Assembly: GCA_030526175.1 (NCBI GenBank)
Contig: JAUNDJ010000010.1
Span: 1-41,691 of the forward strand
Direction: 5' to 3'
DNA length: 41,691 nt
DNA from: Bacillota bacterium
Lineage (GTDB): Bacteria > Bacillota_I > Bacilli_A > Erysipelotrichales > Erysipelotrichaceae
The notes below the pieces were generated by a model, which was not told the origin of the DNA, made no database searches, and saw only the letters and a list, made by a program, of their open reading frames with translations. The translations under genes and the position numbers were made by a program. How positions within the stretch are numbered: the first letter of the stretch is position 1; every line of letters begins with the position of its first letter. Below are positions 31,459 to 40,970 of the stretch, piece after piece.

Positions 31459-32151
31459 CTATTTTTGATTCCATTTCTCAATATTGGCCATATACGCTTC
31501 ATTTAGCTCATTTCGCGAACGATGATTGATTGTATCTTCCATTTCAATCAATAAGCTATCCGCGACTTTGAGTGTCTCACAAACCGCATAAATCAGTTTT
31601 CTTTCCACTAAATCGTATTGTCCATCAATATAGGCAATACTTAACATCTTCCACAACAACCATTCTTTCTTAACCTTATGTTCTCCTGCTTTCGGAGTGG
31701 TTAAGAGTTGGATGACATGTTTTTCAATTTCTTGATACGAATTCTTTTCTTTTGCTCGATTCAAAATCTGTTTTCCTTCAAACAAAATCGAATCCCACAC
31801 TTGTTCTGGTAAGCCAGATTCTTGATAGATTTCTTTGAACAAAAACGTTTCGCGGGCATCCACCTTTTGATCAATAGTGATTAGAATATATAAAACACGA
31901 AGAGCTTCGACCAAATTGATTTTTTCTTCTTGTTTCTCATTTGGTGCGATCAACTCACTAATTTGTTCTTTCACTTCTTCCATATCGATATTTTTTACTT
32001 GTTCCAAAGTCTCTTCCATCGAAGCTTTGATGGCTGCATAATCGATATCTTTGACATTTTCAACGCCTTCGTGGATCCATTCTTTGGCTGTATCCAACAT
32101 TTCGTCTAAATCCACTTGTTTCATTGCTTTTTTTAAATCCGAAAGTCTCAT
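31459..32151 (-). CDS. TerB-like domain protein
   Basis: 230 residues. The N-terminal ~75 are amphipathic helix with heptad-like Val/Ile/Met spacing. The rest is an all-helical region with two similar acidic-helix segments: ALRVLYILITIDQKVDARE (about 83-101) and LLWKMLSIAYIDGQYDLVER (about 165-184). This paired D-G-x-D/E pattern recalls the metal-binding TerB domain seen in stress or tellurite proteins. The call is moderate because only the pattern, not a full signature, is visible. AGGAGG before the ATG. First gene of its operon behind an extended -10 promoter. Confidence 0.6.
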   Translation of the reverse strand: MRLSDLKKAMKQVDLDEMLDTAKEWIHEGVENVKDIDYAAIKASMEETLEQVKNIDMEEVKEQISELIAPNEKQEEKINLVEALRVLYILITIDQKVDARETFLFKEIYQESGLPEQVWDSILFEGKQILNRAKEKNSYQEIEKHVIQLLTTPKAGEHKVKKEWLLWKMLSIAYIDGQYDLVERKLIYAVCETLKVADSLLIEMEDTINHRSRNELNEAYMANIEKWNQK

Positions 32152-32180
32152 AGAAAAACCTCCTAAAAATACTTGTATGT

Positions 32181-32189
32181 ATTATACCA
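32181..32189 (-). promoter_or_regulatory. Extended -10 promoter of the TerB-like operon
   Basis: On the minus strand TGGTATAAT: perfect -10 with a TG extension. No good -35 is visible, and the upstream bases belong to the ABC terminator. Confidence 0.55.
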
Positions 32190-32193
32190 CCAT

Positions 32194-32229
32194 TTGAAAA
32201 AAAGAGTCCAAGACTTATCTTGGATCTCT
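32194..32229 (-). terminator. Terminator of the ABC transporter operon
   Basis: On the minus strand an ~11-bp stem (AGAGATCCAAGA / TCTTGGACTCT, one bulged base), four-base loop and a T run. Confidence 0.85.
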
Positions 32230-32954
32230 TACCATTCAAATTCGTTTAACCATTGATTGACTTTTTCTTCTCTTTGTTTGATCGATAAATGCTCAGGAAC
32301 AAATAATTCACCATGAATTTGTCCATCCACCAAATAAAGGATACGCTGGCAACGACTAGCCATACGAGCATCGTGGGTAACCATACAAATGGTTGTCCCT
32401 TCTTGATTCAAACTGACCATTGTATCCAATACTTCTTGAGAAGCTTTTTGATTTAAAGCCCCCGTTGGCTCGTCCGCAAAAAGGATATCCGGATGATTAA
32501 TCAGACTTCGACAAATACAGGCTCTTTGAAGTTGACCACCAGAGACTTCGTTTATTTTTCTAGACTCTAAGCCTTCAATCGATAGCTTTTTCATCCAATC
32601 CAAGGCTTCTTTTTTCAACTCTTTTTTTTCCTTACGAAGTGCATGGGCCGGAAGAAGAATATTGTCCAAAAGATTTAAATTCTCCATCATATTCATTTGT
32701 TGGAACACAAAACCCATCTTATGTAAACGAAGATCGGCTTTTTGATCCTCATTCATGGCCGTTAATTCTTCCTTTTTTAAAAAGACTTCTCCAAAATCAG
32801 GACTATCCATACCCGAAACAATATATAATAAAGTCGATTTTCCCGATCCTGAAGGACCCATGATTGCCACCATTTCTCCTTGTTCAATCGAAAAGGATAC
32901 ATTCTTTAATATATTCTTTTTCGAAATACGATTTACTTTTAAAATAGTTTCCAT
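32229..32954 (-). CDS. ABC transporter ATP-binding protein, MacB/BceA type
   Basis: 241 residues. Walker A GPSGSGKST (33-41), a Q-loop in GFVFQQMNMMENLNLLDNI, signature VSGGQLQRA, Walker B ILFADEPT and switch His in VTHD. The NLNLLDNILLPA stretch is typical of the MacB/LolD/BceA group that powers FtsX-type permeases. These act as antibiotic-sensing or lipoprotein/peptide-release machines rather than classical transporters. It lies four bases after the permease gene stop, so the two subunits are made together. AAGGAAAGGA precedes the ATG. Confidence 0.93.
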   Translation of the reverse strand: METILKVNRISKKNILKNVSFSIEQGEMVAIMGPSGSGKSTLLYIVSGMDSPDFGEVFLKKEELTAMNEDQKADLRLHKMGFVFQQMNMMENLNLLDNILLPAHALRKEKKELKKEALDWMKKLSIEGLESRKINEVSGGQLQRACICRSLINHPDILFADEPTGALNQKASQEVLDTMVSLNQEGTTICMVTHDARMASRCQRILYLVDGQIHGELFVPEHLSIKQREEKVNQWLNEFEW

Positions 32955-32958
32955 GTTC

Positions 32959-35187
32959 TTATTCCTTTCCTTTACAACATTCGTACGCTTTAATCTTATA
33001 AACGGATTTAGTTCCTGTATATACGGCTATTATGCTTGTTGATACTAGAATTCCAAATTCCATTGTTAGAACAGGTATATCCAGCACAAATGTAAATCCA
33101 CTCGCCCCTAACGATTCTAAAGCCAGTGCACAAAGATTTTCTCCAACAATATTGGATGAAAGAAGTCCTAGTAATAAGCCTAATACGATTGGAAGTATCA
33201 ACTTAAACCCATATTGTTTCTGTAAGCTACGATTCGAAAATCCCAATGCCTTTTGTAGAGAAATATTTTGTCTTTCTTTTTCCATAATCAAGGTCACAAA
33301 CAACAAGTCGACCACAAATATAATCAATATGGATAAGATCAGCGCAACACTCTTGGCTTTCTTAACTTGTTCAATCGTTGGACCATAGGTCGCTTGTACA
33401 TAATCGGCAATATCGACAATATCCTTATCTTCCCCCTGATACGAGTCTATCCAATTCTTTATCTTAGAAGGATCTTTTAACGTGACATAGAAGACATTCC
33501 ATAACGCTTTATTTTCTGAACAAGAAGTTGGAAGTTGAGTCATTTTACTCGTCTTTCCTCCATTGGTGATATCCGAATAAATCCCACAAATATCTACCTC
33601 TTCTTTTCCAATCGATAAAGTATCACCAACTTGTACTTCTAAATCTTGCGCTTGTAACAAAGAAAGAGCGATTTCGTTTTTGTTTACTGGTTCTTTTCCT
33701 TGGCTGTAGCGTACTGGAAATGTCGAATGATTCCCTTCTTCAATTAAAAGTTGAATATCTTCTTTTCCAGAAACTTGACAAGAAACGGTTTTTAAAGCCA
33801 CATAATTTTCAATAGAAGAATCTTGTACTAACTTTTGAACCAATTCTTTCGAGGAGTCTTCCATATTCTCATTTTGATGCATATCTATACGAATTTGAGC
33901 ATCTCCAATCCCCATATAACGAACAAACTCTTTGGAAGCCAAGGTAGTCGATAGGTTTTGTGGAATAAAGCTTAAGTACACACAAACCATTGATACAAGA
34001 ACCAGCACAAGCTTTTGACCTCTATCTTTTTTCAAACGATAGTCATTTTGGGAACGTAAAGCTTCTAATGCCGACATCTTTTCCAATCTAGATAAAATAA
34101 GTCGTATTGAAAAAAGAAGAATACCTTGTACAAGAATACATACTAGTATCGAAACGATAAAAATCATTTGTTTCTGATTTGAAGGACCATAAAGCTCTTG
34201 AATCGAAGCCGATAAAAAAACTTGAATCAACCAGGCTCCTAATAGACCGACAATAGCACCAATACTAGAAAAAAGTACATATTTTGAAAAGTACAATTTA
34301 CGAATTTCCTTTTTGGAAAGTCCAATGGCCTTTAATAAACCCGCTTCCTTACGATCTCGTTCCACACCTAAAGAAGTAATAAAACGGATACATAGTAAGG
34401 AGATAGAAAGAATCGCAATACCGACTAAGAATAGGACTAAGATTAATAGTCCATCGGAAAGTGCATTCATCAATTTAATTAAAGGTTTTGTGATCGTTGG
34501 TCCATTCGAAGGCAATCCTTGTTGGAAATAGTTGGTATGAAAGGAATCCATATCCGATTGTTCCTCTAATAAATACTCAATTAAATATTCTTTTGAGCCA
34601 TACGATTTTAGATTTTCATAATCTGTAGCACTCACAAGAAAGCGTTTGGAAGAAGCCATCATTGAATTCATTTGCGAATCTCGTATAAAACCAGCAATTT
34701 GTAAAGAAGTATTACCAATCTGCATCGTATCGTAAATGTCTAGATTATATTGATTTTTATACGCAATCGGAACATAGACTTCACCATCTTTCACTGTAGG
34801 AAGTTGATTGTTCATATCCAATAAATAATCAAAAGAAGAAGATTGGACACAAATTGAATTGTCTTGGGTATTTCCAGTGAGTCGAGTTTTTCCCAAATAT
34901 ATCTCGTTATTATCCAGATTCGATAACTCCAAAACCTGCCAGTTGATAATTTCTTGATGACTTTTCGCAAATTCTTCGAGTTGTGAAACATTAATCTCTC
35001 CTGTATGCATCTGTAAAAAGTCAGGTGTTTTCGCTTGTTCCATCAAAGTGCTTAAAGAAGTCCATAGCGTTGTGAACAAAGAAATGGACAAGACAATCAT
35101 AAGAGAGGAAATGCTCATAAAAAAAATTGTGGTAATTGATAATAGCTTTTGGTTTTGAATGTCATTTTTTAATAAACGCTGGATCAT
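32959..35187 (-). CDS. FtsX-family ABC permease with two FtsX units
   Basis: 742 residues. An N-terminal span (about 15-37) is followed by a ~200-residue extracytoplasmic domain and a three-span FtsX core (about 245-370, with KEAGLLKAIGLSKKEIRKLY). A fourth span (about 395-413) leads to a second extracytoplasmic domain and a final three-span core ending with RQNISLQKALGFSNRSLQKQ and two helices. Duplicate FtsX cores joined in one chain are usual for BceB/YknZ-like macrolide or peptide systems. Substrate unknown. First gene of the operon, behind a promoter with two dyad operators. Confidence 0.9.
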   Translation of the reverse strand: MIQRLLKNDIQNQKLLSITTIFFMSISSLMIVLSISLFTTLWTSLSTLMEQAKTPDFLQMHTGEINVSQLEEFAKSHQEIINWQVLELSNLDNNEIYLGKTRLTGNTQDNSICVQSSSFDYLLDMNNQLPTVKDGEVYVPIAYKNQYNLDIYDTMQIGNTSLQIAGFIRDSQMNSMMASSKRFLVSATDYENLKSYGSKEYLIEYLLEEQSDMDSFHTNYFQQGLPSNGPTITKPLIKLMNALSDGLLILVLFLVGIAILSISLLCIRFITSLGVERDRKEAGLLKAIGLSKKEIRKLYFSKYVLFSSIGAIVGLLGAWLIQVFLSASIQELYGPSNQKQMIFIVSILVCILVQGILLFSIRLILSRLEKMSALEALRSQNDYRLKKDRGQKLVLVLVSMVCVYLSFIPQNLSTTLASKEFVRYMGIGDAQIRIDMHQNENMEDSSKELVQKLVQDSSIENYVALKTVSCQVSGKEDIQLLIEEGNHSTFPVRYSQGKEPVNKNEIALSLLQAQDLEVQVGDTLSIGKEEVDICGIYSDITNGGKTSKMTQLPTSCSENKALWNVFYVTLKDPSKIKNWIDSYQGEDKDIVDIADYVQATYGPTIEQVKKAKSVALILSILIIFVVDLLFVTLIMEKERQNISLQKALGFSNRSLQKQYGFKLILPIVLGLLLGLLSSNIVGENLCALALESLGASGFTFVLDIPVLTMEFGILVSTSIIAVYTGTKSVYKIKAYECCKGKE

Positions 35188-35204
35188 ATCTCATTCTCCT
35201 TTGT

Positions 35205-35221
35205 ACCGATTGATTGTCGGT
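35205..35221. promoter_or_regulatory. Operator-like dyad 1 of the ABC operon
   Basis: ACCGA - TTGATTG - TCGGT, 17 bp, between the second operator and the permease ribosome site; centre 34 bp from the second dyad. Confidence 0.6.
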
Positions 35222-35238
35222 AATATTCTAAAAAATAT

Positions 35239-35255
35239 ACCGACTATATGTCGGT
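35239..35255. promoter_or_regulatory. Operator-like dyad 2 of the ABC operon
   Basis: ACCGAC - TATAT - GTCGGT, 17 bp, beginning at the predicted transcription start. Binding here would block initiation. The ACCGAC/GTCGGT half sites resemble TetR-family operators. Confidence 0.65.
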
Positions 35256-35262
35256 TTCTTTT

Positions 35263-35291
35263 AGTATAAGAGGAAAAATTCCTTTTGTAAA
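35263..35291 (-). promoter_or_regulatory. Promoter of the ABC transporter operon
   Basis: On the minus strand TTTACA (35291-35286), 17-bp spacer, TATACT (35268-35263); start near 35256. The normal 17-bp spacer is unlike the 19-bp spacers of MerR-activated promoters. Confidence 0.75.
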
Positions 35292-35316
35292 GAAAAATAG
35301 TGGGCACTCCCACTAT
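35292..35316 (-). terminator. Terminator of the MerR gene
   Basis: On the minus strand ATAGTGGG / CCCACTAT with a four-base loop and five T; it overlaps the MerR stop codon. Confidence 0.8.
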
Positions 35317-35636
35317 AATTGATGAATCAGATGTTCTAATTGTTGTATCGTTTCTTCCAAATCTTCCTTTTTTCCTTGCAGCTCTTTTTCTTTTAAAATC
35401 AAGACTTCTTTTAATATTTCGGGTTTGGCATCGATATACATCTCAATCTCACGAACTTTAAAACCGAACTTTTGGAACATTTTAATTTGATTGACCCTTT
35501 CAATACACGAATCTTCATATAATAGATATCCTCGGTTCGTTTTCGATGATGGTTCAAGAAGACGATACTTCTCATAGCCTTGAATGGCTCTTCTAGTTAC
35601 ATCACATTTTATACATAAATTTTTTAAGCTAATCAT
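35313..35636 (-). CDS. MerR-family transcriptional regulator
   Basis: 107 residues. An N-terminal MerR helix-turn-helix and wing (about 2-70: CDVTRRAIQGYEKYRLLEPS, NRGYLLYEDSCIERVNQIKM) is followed by a C-terminal coiled coil (KEKELQGKKEDLEETIQQLE) for dimerisation. No Cys pair or ligand domain is present. The frame extends upstream to a TTG at 35672, through a hairpin, but the family N-terminus fits the ATG at 35636. There is no clear ribosome site before this ATG. It lies between a DUF4097 lipoprotein gene and the ABC operon and may respond to envelope stress. Confidence 0.82.
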   Translation of the reverse strand: MISLKNLCIKCDVTRRAIQGYEKYRLLEPSSKTNRGYLLYEDSCIERVNQIKMFQKFGFKVREIEMYIDAKPEILKEVLILKEKELQGKKEDLEETIQQLEHLIHQL

Positions 35637-35670
35637 GAAAAAAGAATAAAACTGCACTTTGCGTGCAGTC
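35637..35670 (-). terminator. Hairpin between the DUF4097 and MerR genes
   Basis: On the minus strand ACTGCAC / GTGCAGT with a GCAAA loop and a broken T run (TTTTATTCTTTTTT). It probably ends or weakens transcription before MerR. The preceding TTGACT with TTTATT 16 bp later could be a weak promoter that starts at the MerR ATG. Confidence 0.6.
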
Positions 35671-35677
35671 AAACTCT

Positions 35678-36424
35678 TTAATCGACTTGAATGGAACCCG
35701 TATCGGTTCTTAAACTAAGCATACTAGCCCCGTCTCCAAAGACTTGATTTCCCTTTTTATCTTTGTCATTAAACTTACCCGTACCAATCGAATAATTAAT
35801 CGTAGCGCCCATATTGTCTAATAAATAAAGGTGAATGCTTCCGACATTCGTTTCTAAAATACCAATTTTATTCGATTTTAAGGAAATATCCATAGCCCCT
35901 ACATCAATGCTCGTATTAAGAGAACTAGCGGATAAATTATAGGCATTGAAATCACCCACATCAATCTGGAAGTTACCACTTTGAAGCGTACAATCTCGTA
36001 AGATTATACTTCCCACATCGTTTTTAACTTCTAAATCAATATTTGAAGGAATTTCCAAACGAAGTGATTTTAATCCTTCCCCTTTTAATTTTCCTCTAAA
36101 ATCCGGTGCGCAATATTGTATCTTAAGAACTTCATCTTCCAGCTTCCAACGAAGTTTGTAGTCTTCGTCCAATCCTTTGACATTCTCTTTGACCGAACAA
36201 ATATTCTTTTCGGCCTGAACGATTTCAATCGAACCAATCAACCAGTTACATTCTACCTTTTTCACTTGACTTCCATTGTATTCAAAATCACCAATGGAAT
36301 ACGAATCGACAAAGGCATAGTCTTCATTATGGAAGGTCGAAACATTATTTTCATTTTTTTCCCTGGAACAACCACTGATGCATAAGCTACAAACCATGCA
36401 TAGTAACACAAACATTTTTTTCAT
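35678..36424 (-). CDS. DUF4097-family lipoprotein
   Basis: 248 residues. A lipoprotein signal ending in the CISGCS lipobox (Cys19 lipidated) is followed by a beta-helix-like DUF4097 region. Repeated short strands recur with V-G-S-I/V-G-D-F/V-G-A-M patterns (DVGSIILRD, DVGDFNAYN, DVGAMDISLK, NVGSIHLYL, DTGSIQVD), characteristic of the putative-adhesin family. The protein would sit outside the membrane. Many such genes neighbour envelope-stress regulators, consistent with the MerR and ABC genes downstream, but the role is unknown. Its promoter is at 36448-36475. Confidence 0.82.
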   Translation of the reverse strand: MKKMFVLLCMVCSLCISGCSREKNENNVSTFHNEDYAFVDSYSIGDFEYNGSQVKKVECNWLIGSIEIVQAEKNICSVKENVKGLDEDYKLRWKLEDEVLKIQYCAPDFRGKLKGEGLKSLRLEIPSNIDLEVKNDVGSIILRDCTLQSGNFQIDVGDFNAYNLSASSLNTSIDVGAMDISLKSNKIGILETNVGSIHLYLLDNMGATINYSIGTGKFNDKDKKGNQVFGDGASMLSLRTDTGSIQVD

Positions 36425-36447
36425 AAAACACCAGCTTTCTTGAAGAT

Positions 36448-36475
36448 AGTATAGCTCATTCTTTTTTAGAGTCGA
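36448..36475 (-). promoter_or_regulatory. Promoter of the DUF4097 gene
   Basis: On the minus strand TCGACT (36475-36470), 16-bp spacer, TATACT (36453-36448). Confidence 0.55.
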
Positions 36476-36517
36476 TAAAAACTAGATAAAATGTCGGTAA
36501 AAACGAATAAGATACAT

Positions 36518-39500
36518 CTACAATTCGATCTTTAAAGAACTTCCTTGGGAAGAGCCTGTTACGATAATTTTAGAAGAAATCACTTCTTCTAACTTGCTGA
36601 CATGGGAAATAATACCAACTTGTTTCGAATTTCCGGCAATGCCTTCCAATACTTGTTTGGCACGCATCAACATATCATCGTCTAAAGAGCCAAATCCTTC
36701 GTCAATAAACATCGCATCAATCTTTTTACCATGCGCTTGTCTTTGGACCACATCGCTAAGGCCTAAAGCTAGAGCCATAGAAACTTCAAAAGTTTCTCCT
36801 CCCGATAAGGATTTCACACTACGAACTTCCCCAGTAAAGACATCTAGGACATCTATATCAAAACCAGCGACCGCATTGGCACGATCAGCCGTTGTTCGAT
36901 GAATCAATTCGTACTTATTTCCACTCATATAGCGAAGGCGAATATTGGCTGCTTCTAAGATTTCTTTAAATGAATGGGCTAAAGAATAGCTTTCAAAGCT
37001 ATATTTCCCACCTGCTCCATTGTCTTTTGGATTGGCGATTTGAGCCAAATTTTGCATCTTTTGACACGCTTTTTCAACCTTTAGAATTTGGGCTTTATAT
37101 TGTTTCAATCCATGATACGTATTGGTTTGGGTAAGAATACGACTAGATAAAAGCTGTAATTGTTGGTTCTTGATACGATATTGATTTGTCTTATCAATAA
37201 TTTGATTTTGTAGAGATAAAATATCTGTCTTCTGATAGTCTTTAGTCTTCGATTGTTGTTGGGAAAGAGTTTCTTCTATTTGAATACACTCTTGTTTGTA
37301 TTCTTGTATTTCTTTACGAATGGCATTTAGCTTTGAATACCCATTTTGAATAGGATTAAGCGTATTTAAAATCGTATGATATTCTTCTGTACCACCAAAA
37401 CTATTGTCACTTAGCACTTGTTTATAAGCTTCTTGGAGCGTTTCAAGGACATGCACTTGTTCTTCCTTTTGTGCATTTAACTGTACAATCGACCCTTGTA
37501 GAGCACTTTCTTCTTGTTTGTATCGATCCAGGATGTTTTTATCTTCTTGTACTTCCTTTTCCCATTTGTCTTGTTGAGATTGTAAGAGACGCATTTGTTC
37601 TTGGGCTTTCTGTTTGGAATCAAAGGCTAAAGAAGCTTTTAATTCCTTTTGTTGGACAAGAAGAATGGCTTGTTCTTGCGATACTTTTTGCAGACTTTGT
37701 TTGTCCTTTTCCATTTTGGATAAACAATCTTTTAATTGTCCTTCCTTTTCTTCGATGGATTTTTCGAGTTCTATGCATTTCTGTTTAGCACTATTGGCTT
37801 CCATCCAGTTTTGTTCGCTCTTTTTTAGTTCGTTTTGGAGCAAAAGCTGGTAGGCATCTATACTGGATTGATTCAATAAATCCTCTTCCTTCGACCATTC
37901 CAATTCCAATTCTTTGGCCGTATCCAGTATCGTTTGGACAAAGTTTTGATACGTAATTTGAGTTTGGTCAAAGCTTTGTTGGGCTTGTTGACGAGCTTGT
38001 TCGGCTTCTTCTTTTTCTGTACTGGCTTGATCGACCATTTCTTTTGTCGGTGTTTCTTCTTGTAAGGTCGCAAAAGAAGGAATGTCTTTTGTGGTTACGT
38101 GTGAATGGCATACAGGACAATACGCTTCTTGATGTATTAATATACTATCTTTTAAATCTTGGGCAAGAAGACCCGCTTGTCCTTCAATATAGAGTGTATA
38201 TAGCTTTGAATAGATATCTTGTTTACGAATGGCTTTTTTCGTAGCTTCTAGAAAAGCTTGTTTCAATTCTTCGCATTTCTTCTTTCCGCGTTGTAAAGAA
38301 GCCAATTGTTTCAAGATTTTAGAAGTAAATAGAGTGTGTCGTTGTAAACATTTCTCTTTTTTCAAGCTTCTTTCTAATAACGCGTTTGAAAGAGGCAGTA
38401 ACTGTTCTCTTTCAGTTTTTAATGCAGAAATCGAATTTTCCAATTGGATTTGTAGCTTATGAATGGTATCCAATGTGTTTTGAAGTGAAGAAATGGACTT
38501 TTGATTAAGGTTTACTTGACGAGTGATGGTTTCGTATTCTTCGTATTTAGGAAGCGATAGAGAGAGTGTCTTAATTTCTTCTTTAGTACGTTCAATATTT
38601 TCTTCCTTAGATATATTGGCTTCTACAACTTGTTCTTGACTAAAACGTTGTTCTTTTTTCTTCTTGTGTTCTAAATCCAATTGAGCTATTTTTTTGATCG
38701 TTTCTTCTTGTTGCAGCTTGGCCTTTTGAAATTCTTGTTCTTTTGGATAGATGTGTTGAAACGCTTTTTCCTGCAGAACAAACAATTCTTCTTTTTGAAC
38801 CATAGATTCCTTTTTTGATTCCAGGTCTTTCTTTTTCATTTCCAATTGTTCTAAGATTTCCAATTCTTTATTTTCAAAAGTCGCTTTTTCTTTTTGAGAA
38901 GAAAGCACAATGATATTTTTATTCAGAATTTCAACTTCCTTTTCCAATACTTTTTGTTCGTCTTGTTCTTCTTTAAGAAGATTCTCGATATTTTCAATCA
39001 CTTCGGGATGATTGGCACTATATTTAATGCGTTCCTCTTCTTCCATATCGCCTAATGGGAAAGTATCGGGTGTGATCATACGCGAAACGTATTGGTTTAA
39101 TTGTTCGCTTTCTTTTGTCAGTTTATCGCGTACTAAACTTAAGCGATTTTGAAAGGAAATATAATCTTTGGAATCGAAGATTTTGGATAAGATATCTTTT
39201 CGTTTGGCATTATCGGCGTTTAAAAAGGCTTGAAATTCTCCTTGAGCTAATAGAACAATCTTTCGAAACTGGTCGGCATTGAGTCCAATGAGTTCGACAA
39301 TGGCTTCGTTGATTCCTTTTTCTAAAATGTCGTCTTCGCTTTTTAAATATTGTTTGGTGATTTGTGGTTTCTCACTATATCCATTTTTTCCTTTTCGATA
39401 ATGTAGATTTCGATGCACTTCAAAGATTTTTCCATTTTGTTCAAAGGTTAAATAGACTTTTGTGTCTTGTCCTTTGGAGCAATAATCGCTGTGTAACATC

Positions 39501-39688
39501 GTATTGTCTCGATTGGATCCACTGGCTTGTCCATATAGGGCAAACATCATCGCATCAAAAATAGTTGTTTTACCGGCTCCCGTATCGCCTGTGATTAAGA
39601 AAAGGCCATTGTTTAGTTTTTCGAAGTCAACGGTTGTTTCTTTTGCGTAAGGACCAAAGGCTTCAAAAGTTAGTTTTAAAGGTTTCAT
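36518..39688 (-). CDS. sbcC: Exonuclease subunit SbcC
   Basis: 1056 residues. Walker A ITGDTGAGKTT (about 32-42) is followed by a ~900-residue coiled coil interrupted by the zinc hook CPVCHSHV near the middle. The C-terminal ATPase lobe has KSLSGGETF signature and MFIDEGFGSLDDD Walker B. It is an SMC-like ATPase that with SbcD cuts hairpins and blocked DNA ends during repair. It starts three bases after the sbcD stop, with GGAGGAAT as ribosome site inside sbcD. Length and motif order are typical. Confidence 0.95.
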   Translation of the reverse strand: MKPLKLTFEAFGPYAKETTVDFEKLNNGLFLITGDTGAGKTTIFDAMMFALYGQASGSNRDNTMLHSDYCSKGQDTKVYLTFEQNGKIFEVHRNLHYRKGKNGYSEKPQITKQYLKSEDDILEKGINEAIVELIGLNADQFRKIVLLAQGEFQAFLNADNAKRKDILSKIFDSKDYISFQNRLSLVRDKLTKESEQLNQYVSRMITPDTFPLGDMEEEERIKYSANHPEVIENIENLLKEEQDEQKVLEKEVEILNKNIIVLSSQKEKATFENKELEILEQLEMKKKDLESKKESMVQKEELFVLQEKAFQHIYPKEQEFQKAKLQQEETIKKIAQLDLEHKKKKEQRFSQEQVVEANISKEENIERTKEEIKTLSLSLPKYEEYETITRQVNLNQKSISSLQNTLDTIHKLQIQLENSISALKTEREQLLPLSNALLERSLKKEKCLQRHTLFTSKILKQLASLQRGKKKCEELKQAFLEATKKAIRKQDIYSKLYTLYIEGQAGLLAQDLKDSILIHQEAYCPVCHSHVTTKDIPSFATLQEETPTKEMVDQASTEKEEAEQARQQAQQSFDQTQITYQNFVQTILDTAKELELEWSKEEDLLNQSSIDAYQLLLQNELKKSEQNWMEANSAKQKCIELEKSIEEKEGQLKDCLSKMEKDKQSLQKVSQEQAILLVQQKELKASLAFDSKQKAQEQMRLLQSQQDKWEKEVQEDKNILDRYKQEESALQGSIVQLNAQKEEQVHVLETLQEAYKQVLSDNSFGGTEEYHTILNTLNPIQNGYSKLNAIRKEIQEYKQECIQIEETLSQQQSKTKDYQKTDILSLQNQIIDKTNQYRIKNQQLQLLSSRILTQTNTYHGLKQYKAQILKVEKACQKMQNLAQIANPKDNGAGGKYSFESYSLAHSFKEILEAANIRLRYMSGNKYELIHRTTADRANAVAGFDIDVLDVFTGEVRSVKSLSGGETFEVSMALALGLSDVVQRQAHGKKIDAMFIDEGFGSLDDDMLMRAKQVLEGIAGNSKQVGIISHVSKLEEVISSKIIVTGSSQGSSLKIEL

Positions 39689-39691
39689 GTT

Positions 39692-40909
39692 TTATTCCTC
39701 CAATCCATACACAAATTCTATTAAGGAATCGATGTCTTCTTCCAATGATTCCTCTTCCTTATTTTGGATTTGTTCACACACCTTTTGGATGATTTTTTGT
39801 TCGTCTAAGCTCGGATATTCTCCATCGCACTTTTCTTGATAAAAGGAGATAAAGGATTCTTCTAAGCTTAATTGTCGGATATCTTGTTTGGCTTCTAATT
39901 CTTGTATATAACTTCTTTTGGGTTGATGTTCCATGCTCATTAGAATGCTCGATTTTTCTTGAAACAGCGTTTCTAGAGTCGAATGGGCTCCAGTGGGTAC
40001 GTAATCATCGGTTAAAATAACTTTGATATACTCTCCGGTTTTCTTATTTTCTTTTTCTTGAATTAGAATTTCTTCTAAATGTCCTCGTACTTCTCGTAGA
40101 GGATGTAGAGGTTCTATATCGATTCTACGAATTTGTAGCTCTCCTTTTTCTTGGATTTCGACAACCAATGGTCCTTTTTTTGGCTTTTTGGTTTCATCAA
40201 AGTGGTAGCACAAGGGTGAGCCTGCATAGCGGATGTTCTCTTTTCCAACTTTTTGAGCAGCATGAATGTGTCCTAGAGCGACATAATCAAAGTCTTTTAG
40301 GATTTCTTGTTCGATGGCACTTACACCTCCCACCATTTCTTCGGAACCGCCTTTTTCGGGTTCGTTATTTTGAAAACTTATGGTTTGATGAGCCACTAAC
40401 ACATTTCTTTGGGAATAGTCGATATTTTGGGCTTTTAAAAGCGTTTCAAAGGCTTGAGAGTAATCGGCTACTTTGATACCTAGAGCTTGTTCAACGGCTC
40501 CTGGGAACAAATAAGGGACTAACCAGAAGGTAATTGGACCATAGGCATCTTCTAGGGTAATGGATTCGACTTCTTTGGTGATTTCGCCTACGATGTGAAC
40601 TTTGTTCTTTTTTAATAAAGAAGACATTGATGCCAGACGAATACCGGAATCGTGATTTCCTGCAATAACTAAAATAGGTATTTTTCTAATAGAAAGCTTT
40701 TGAATAAAATCACTAAAGAGCTTAATAGCTTCTCTTGGGGCGATGCTTCGATCGTAAATATCGCCAGCCATCACAATCGCATCGGGTTGTTCTTGATCGA
40801 CGACTTTTAAGAATTGTTCAATCCAATAGGGTTGATCGTTTTGTGCAATCAGAGAATATCCATATAGATATTTTCCTAAGTGTAGATCGGATATATGTAT
40901 AAATTTCAT
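39692..40909 (-). CDS. sbcD: Exonuclease subunit SbcD
   Basis: 405 residues with the Mre11-type calcineurin phosphoesterase motifs: ISDLHLGKYLYG (5-16), MAGDIYDRS (47-55), IAGNHDSG (81-88), VAHQT and ALGHIHAAQ, which hold the two metal ions. A C-terminal capping and SbcC-binding part follows. It is the nuclease of the SbcCD complex. GGAGGA lies before the ATG. First gene of the sbcDC operon. Confidence 0.95.
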   Translation of the reverse strand: MKFIHISDLHLGKYLYGYSLIAQNDQPYWIEQFLKVVDQEQPDAIVMAGDIYDRSIAPREAIKLFSDFIQKLSIRKIPILVIAGNHDSGIRLASMSSLLKKNKVHIVGEITKEVESITLEDAYGPITFWLVPYLFPGAVEQALGIKVADYSQAFETLLKAQNIDYSQRNVLVAHQTISFQNNEPEKGGSEEMVGGVSAIEQEILKDFDYVALGHIHAAQKVGKENIRYAGSPLCYHFDETKKPKKGPLVVEIQEKGELQIRRIDIEPLHPLREVRGHLEEILIQEKENKKTGEYIKVILTDDYVPTGAHSTLETLFQEKSSILMSMEHQPKRSYIQELEAKQDIRQLSLEESFISFYQEKCDGEYPSLDEQKIIQKVCEQIQNKEEESLEEDIDSLIEFVYGLEE

Positions 40910-40970
40910 AATTTTCCTCCAGTAATAAGAAAAGTATATTTATTAAATAGGCATTATTTGTGTCAGATAC

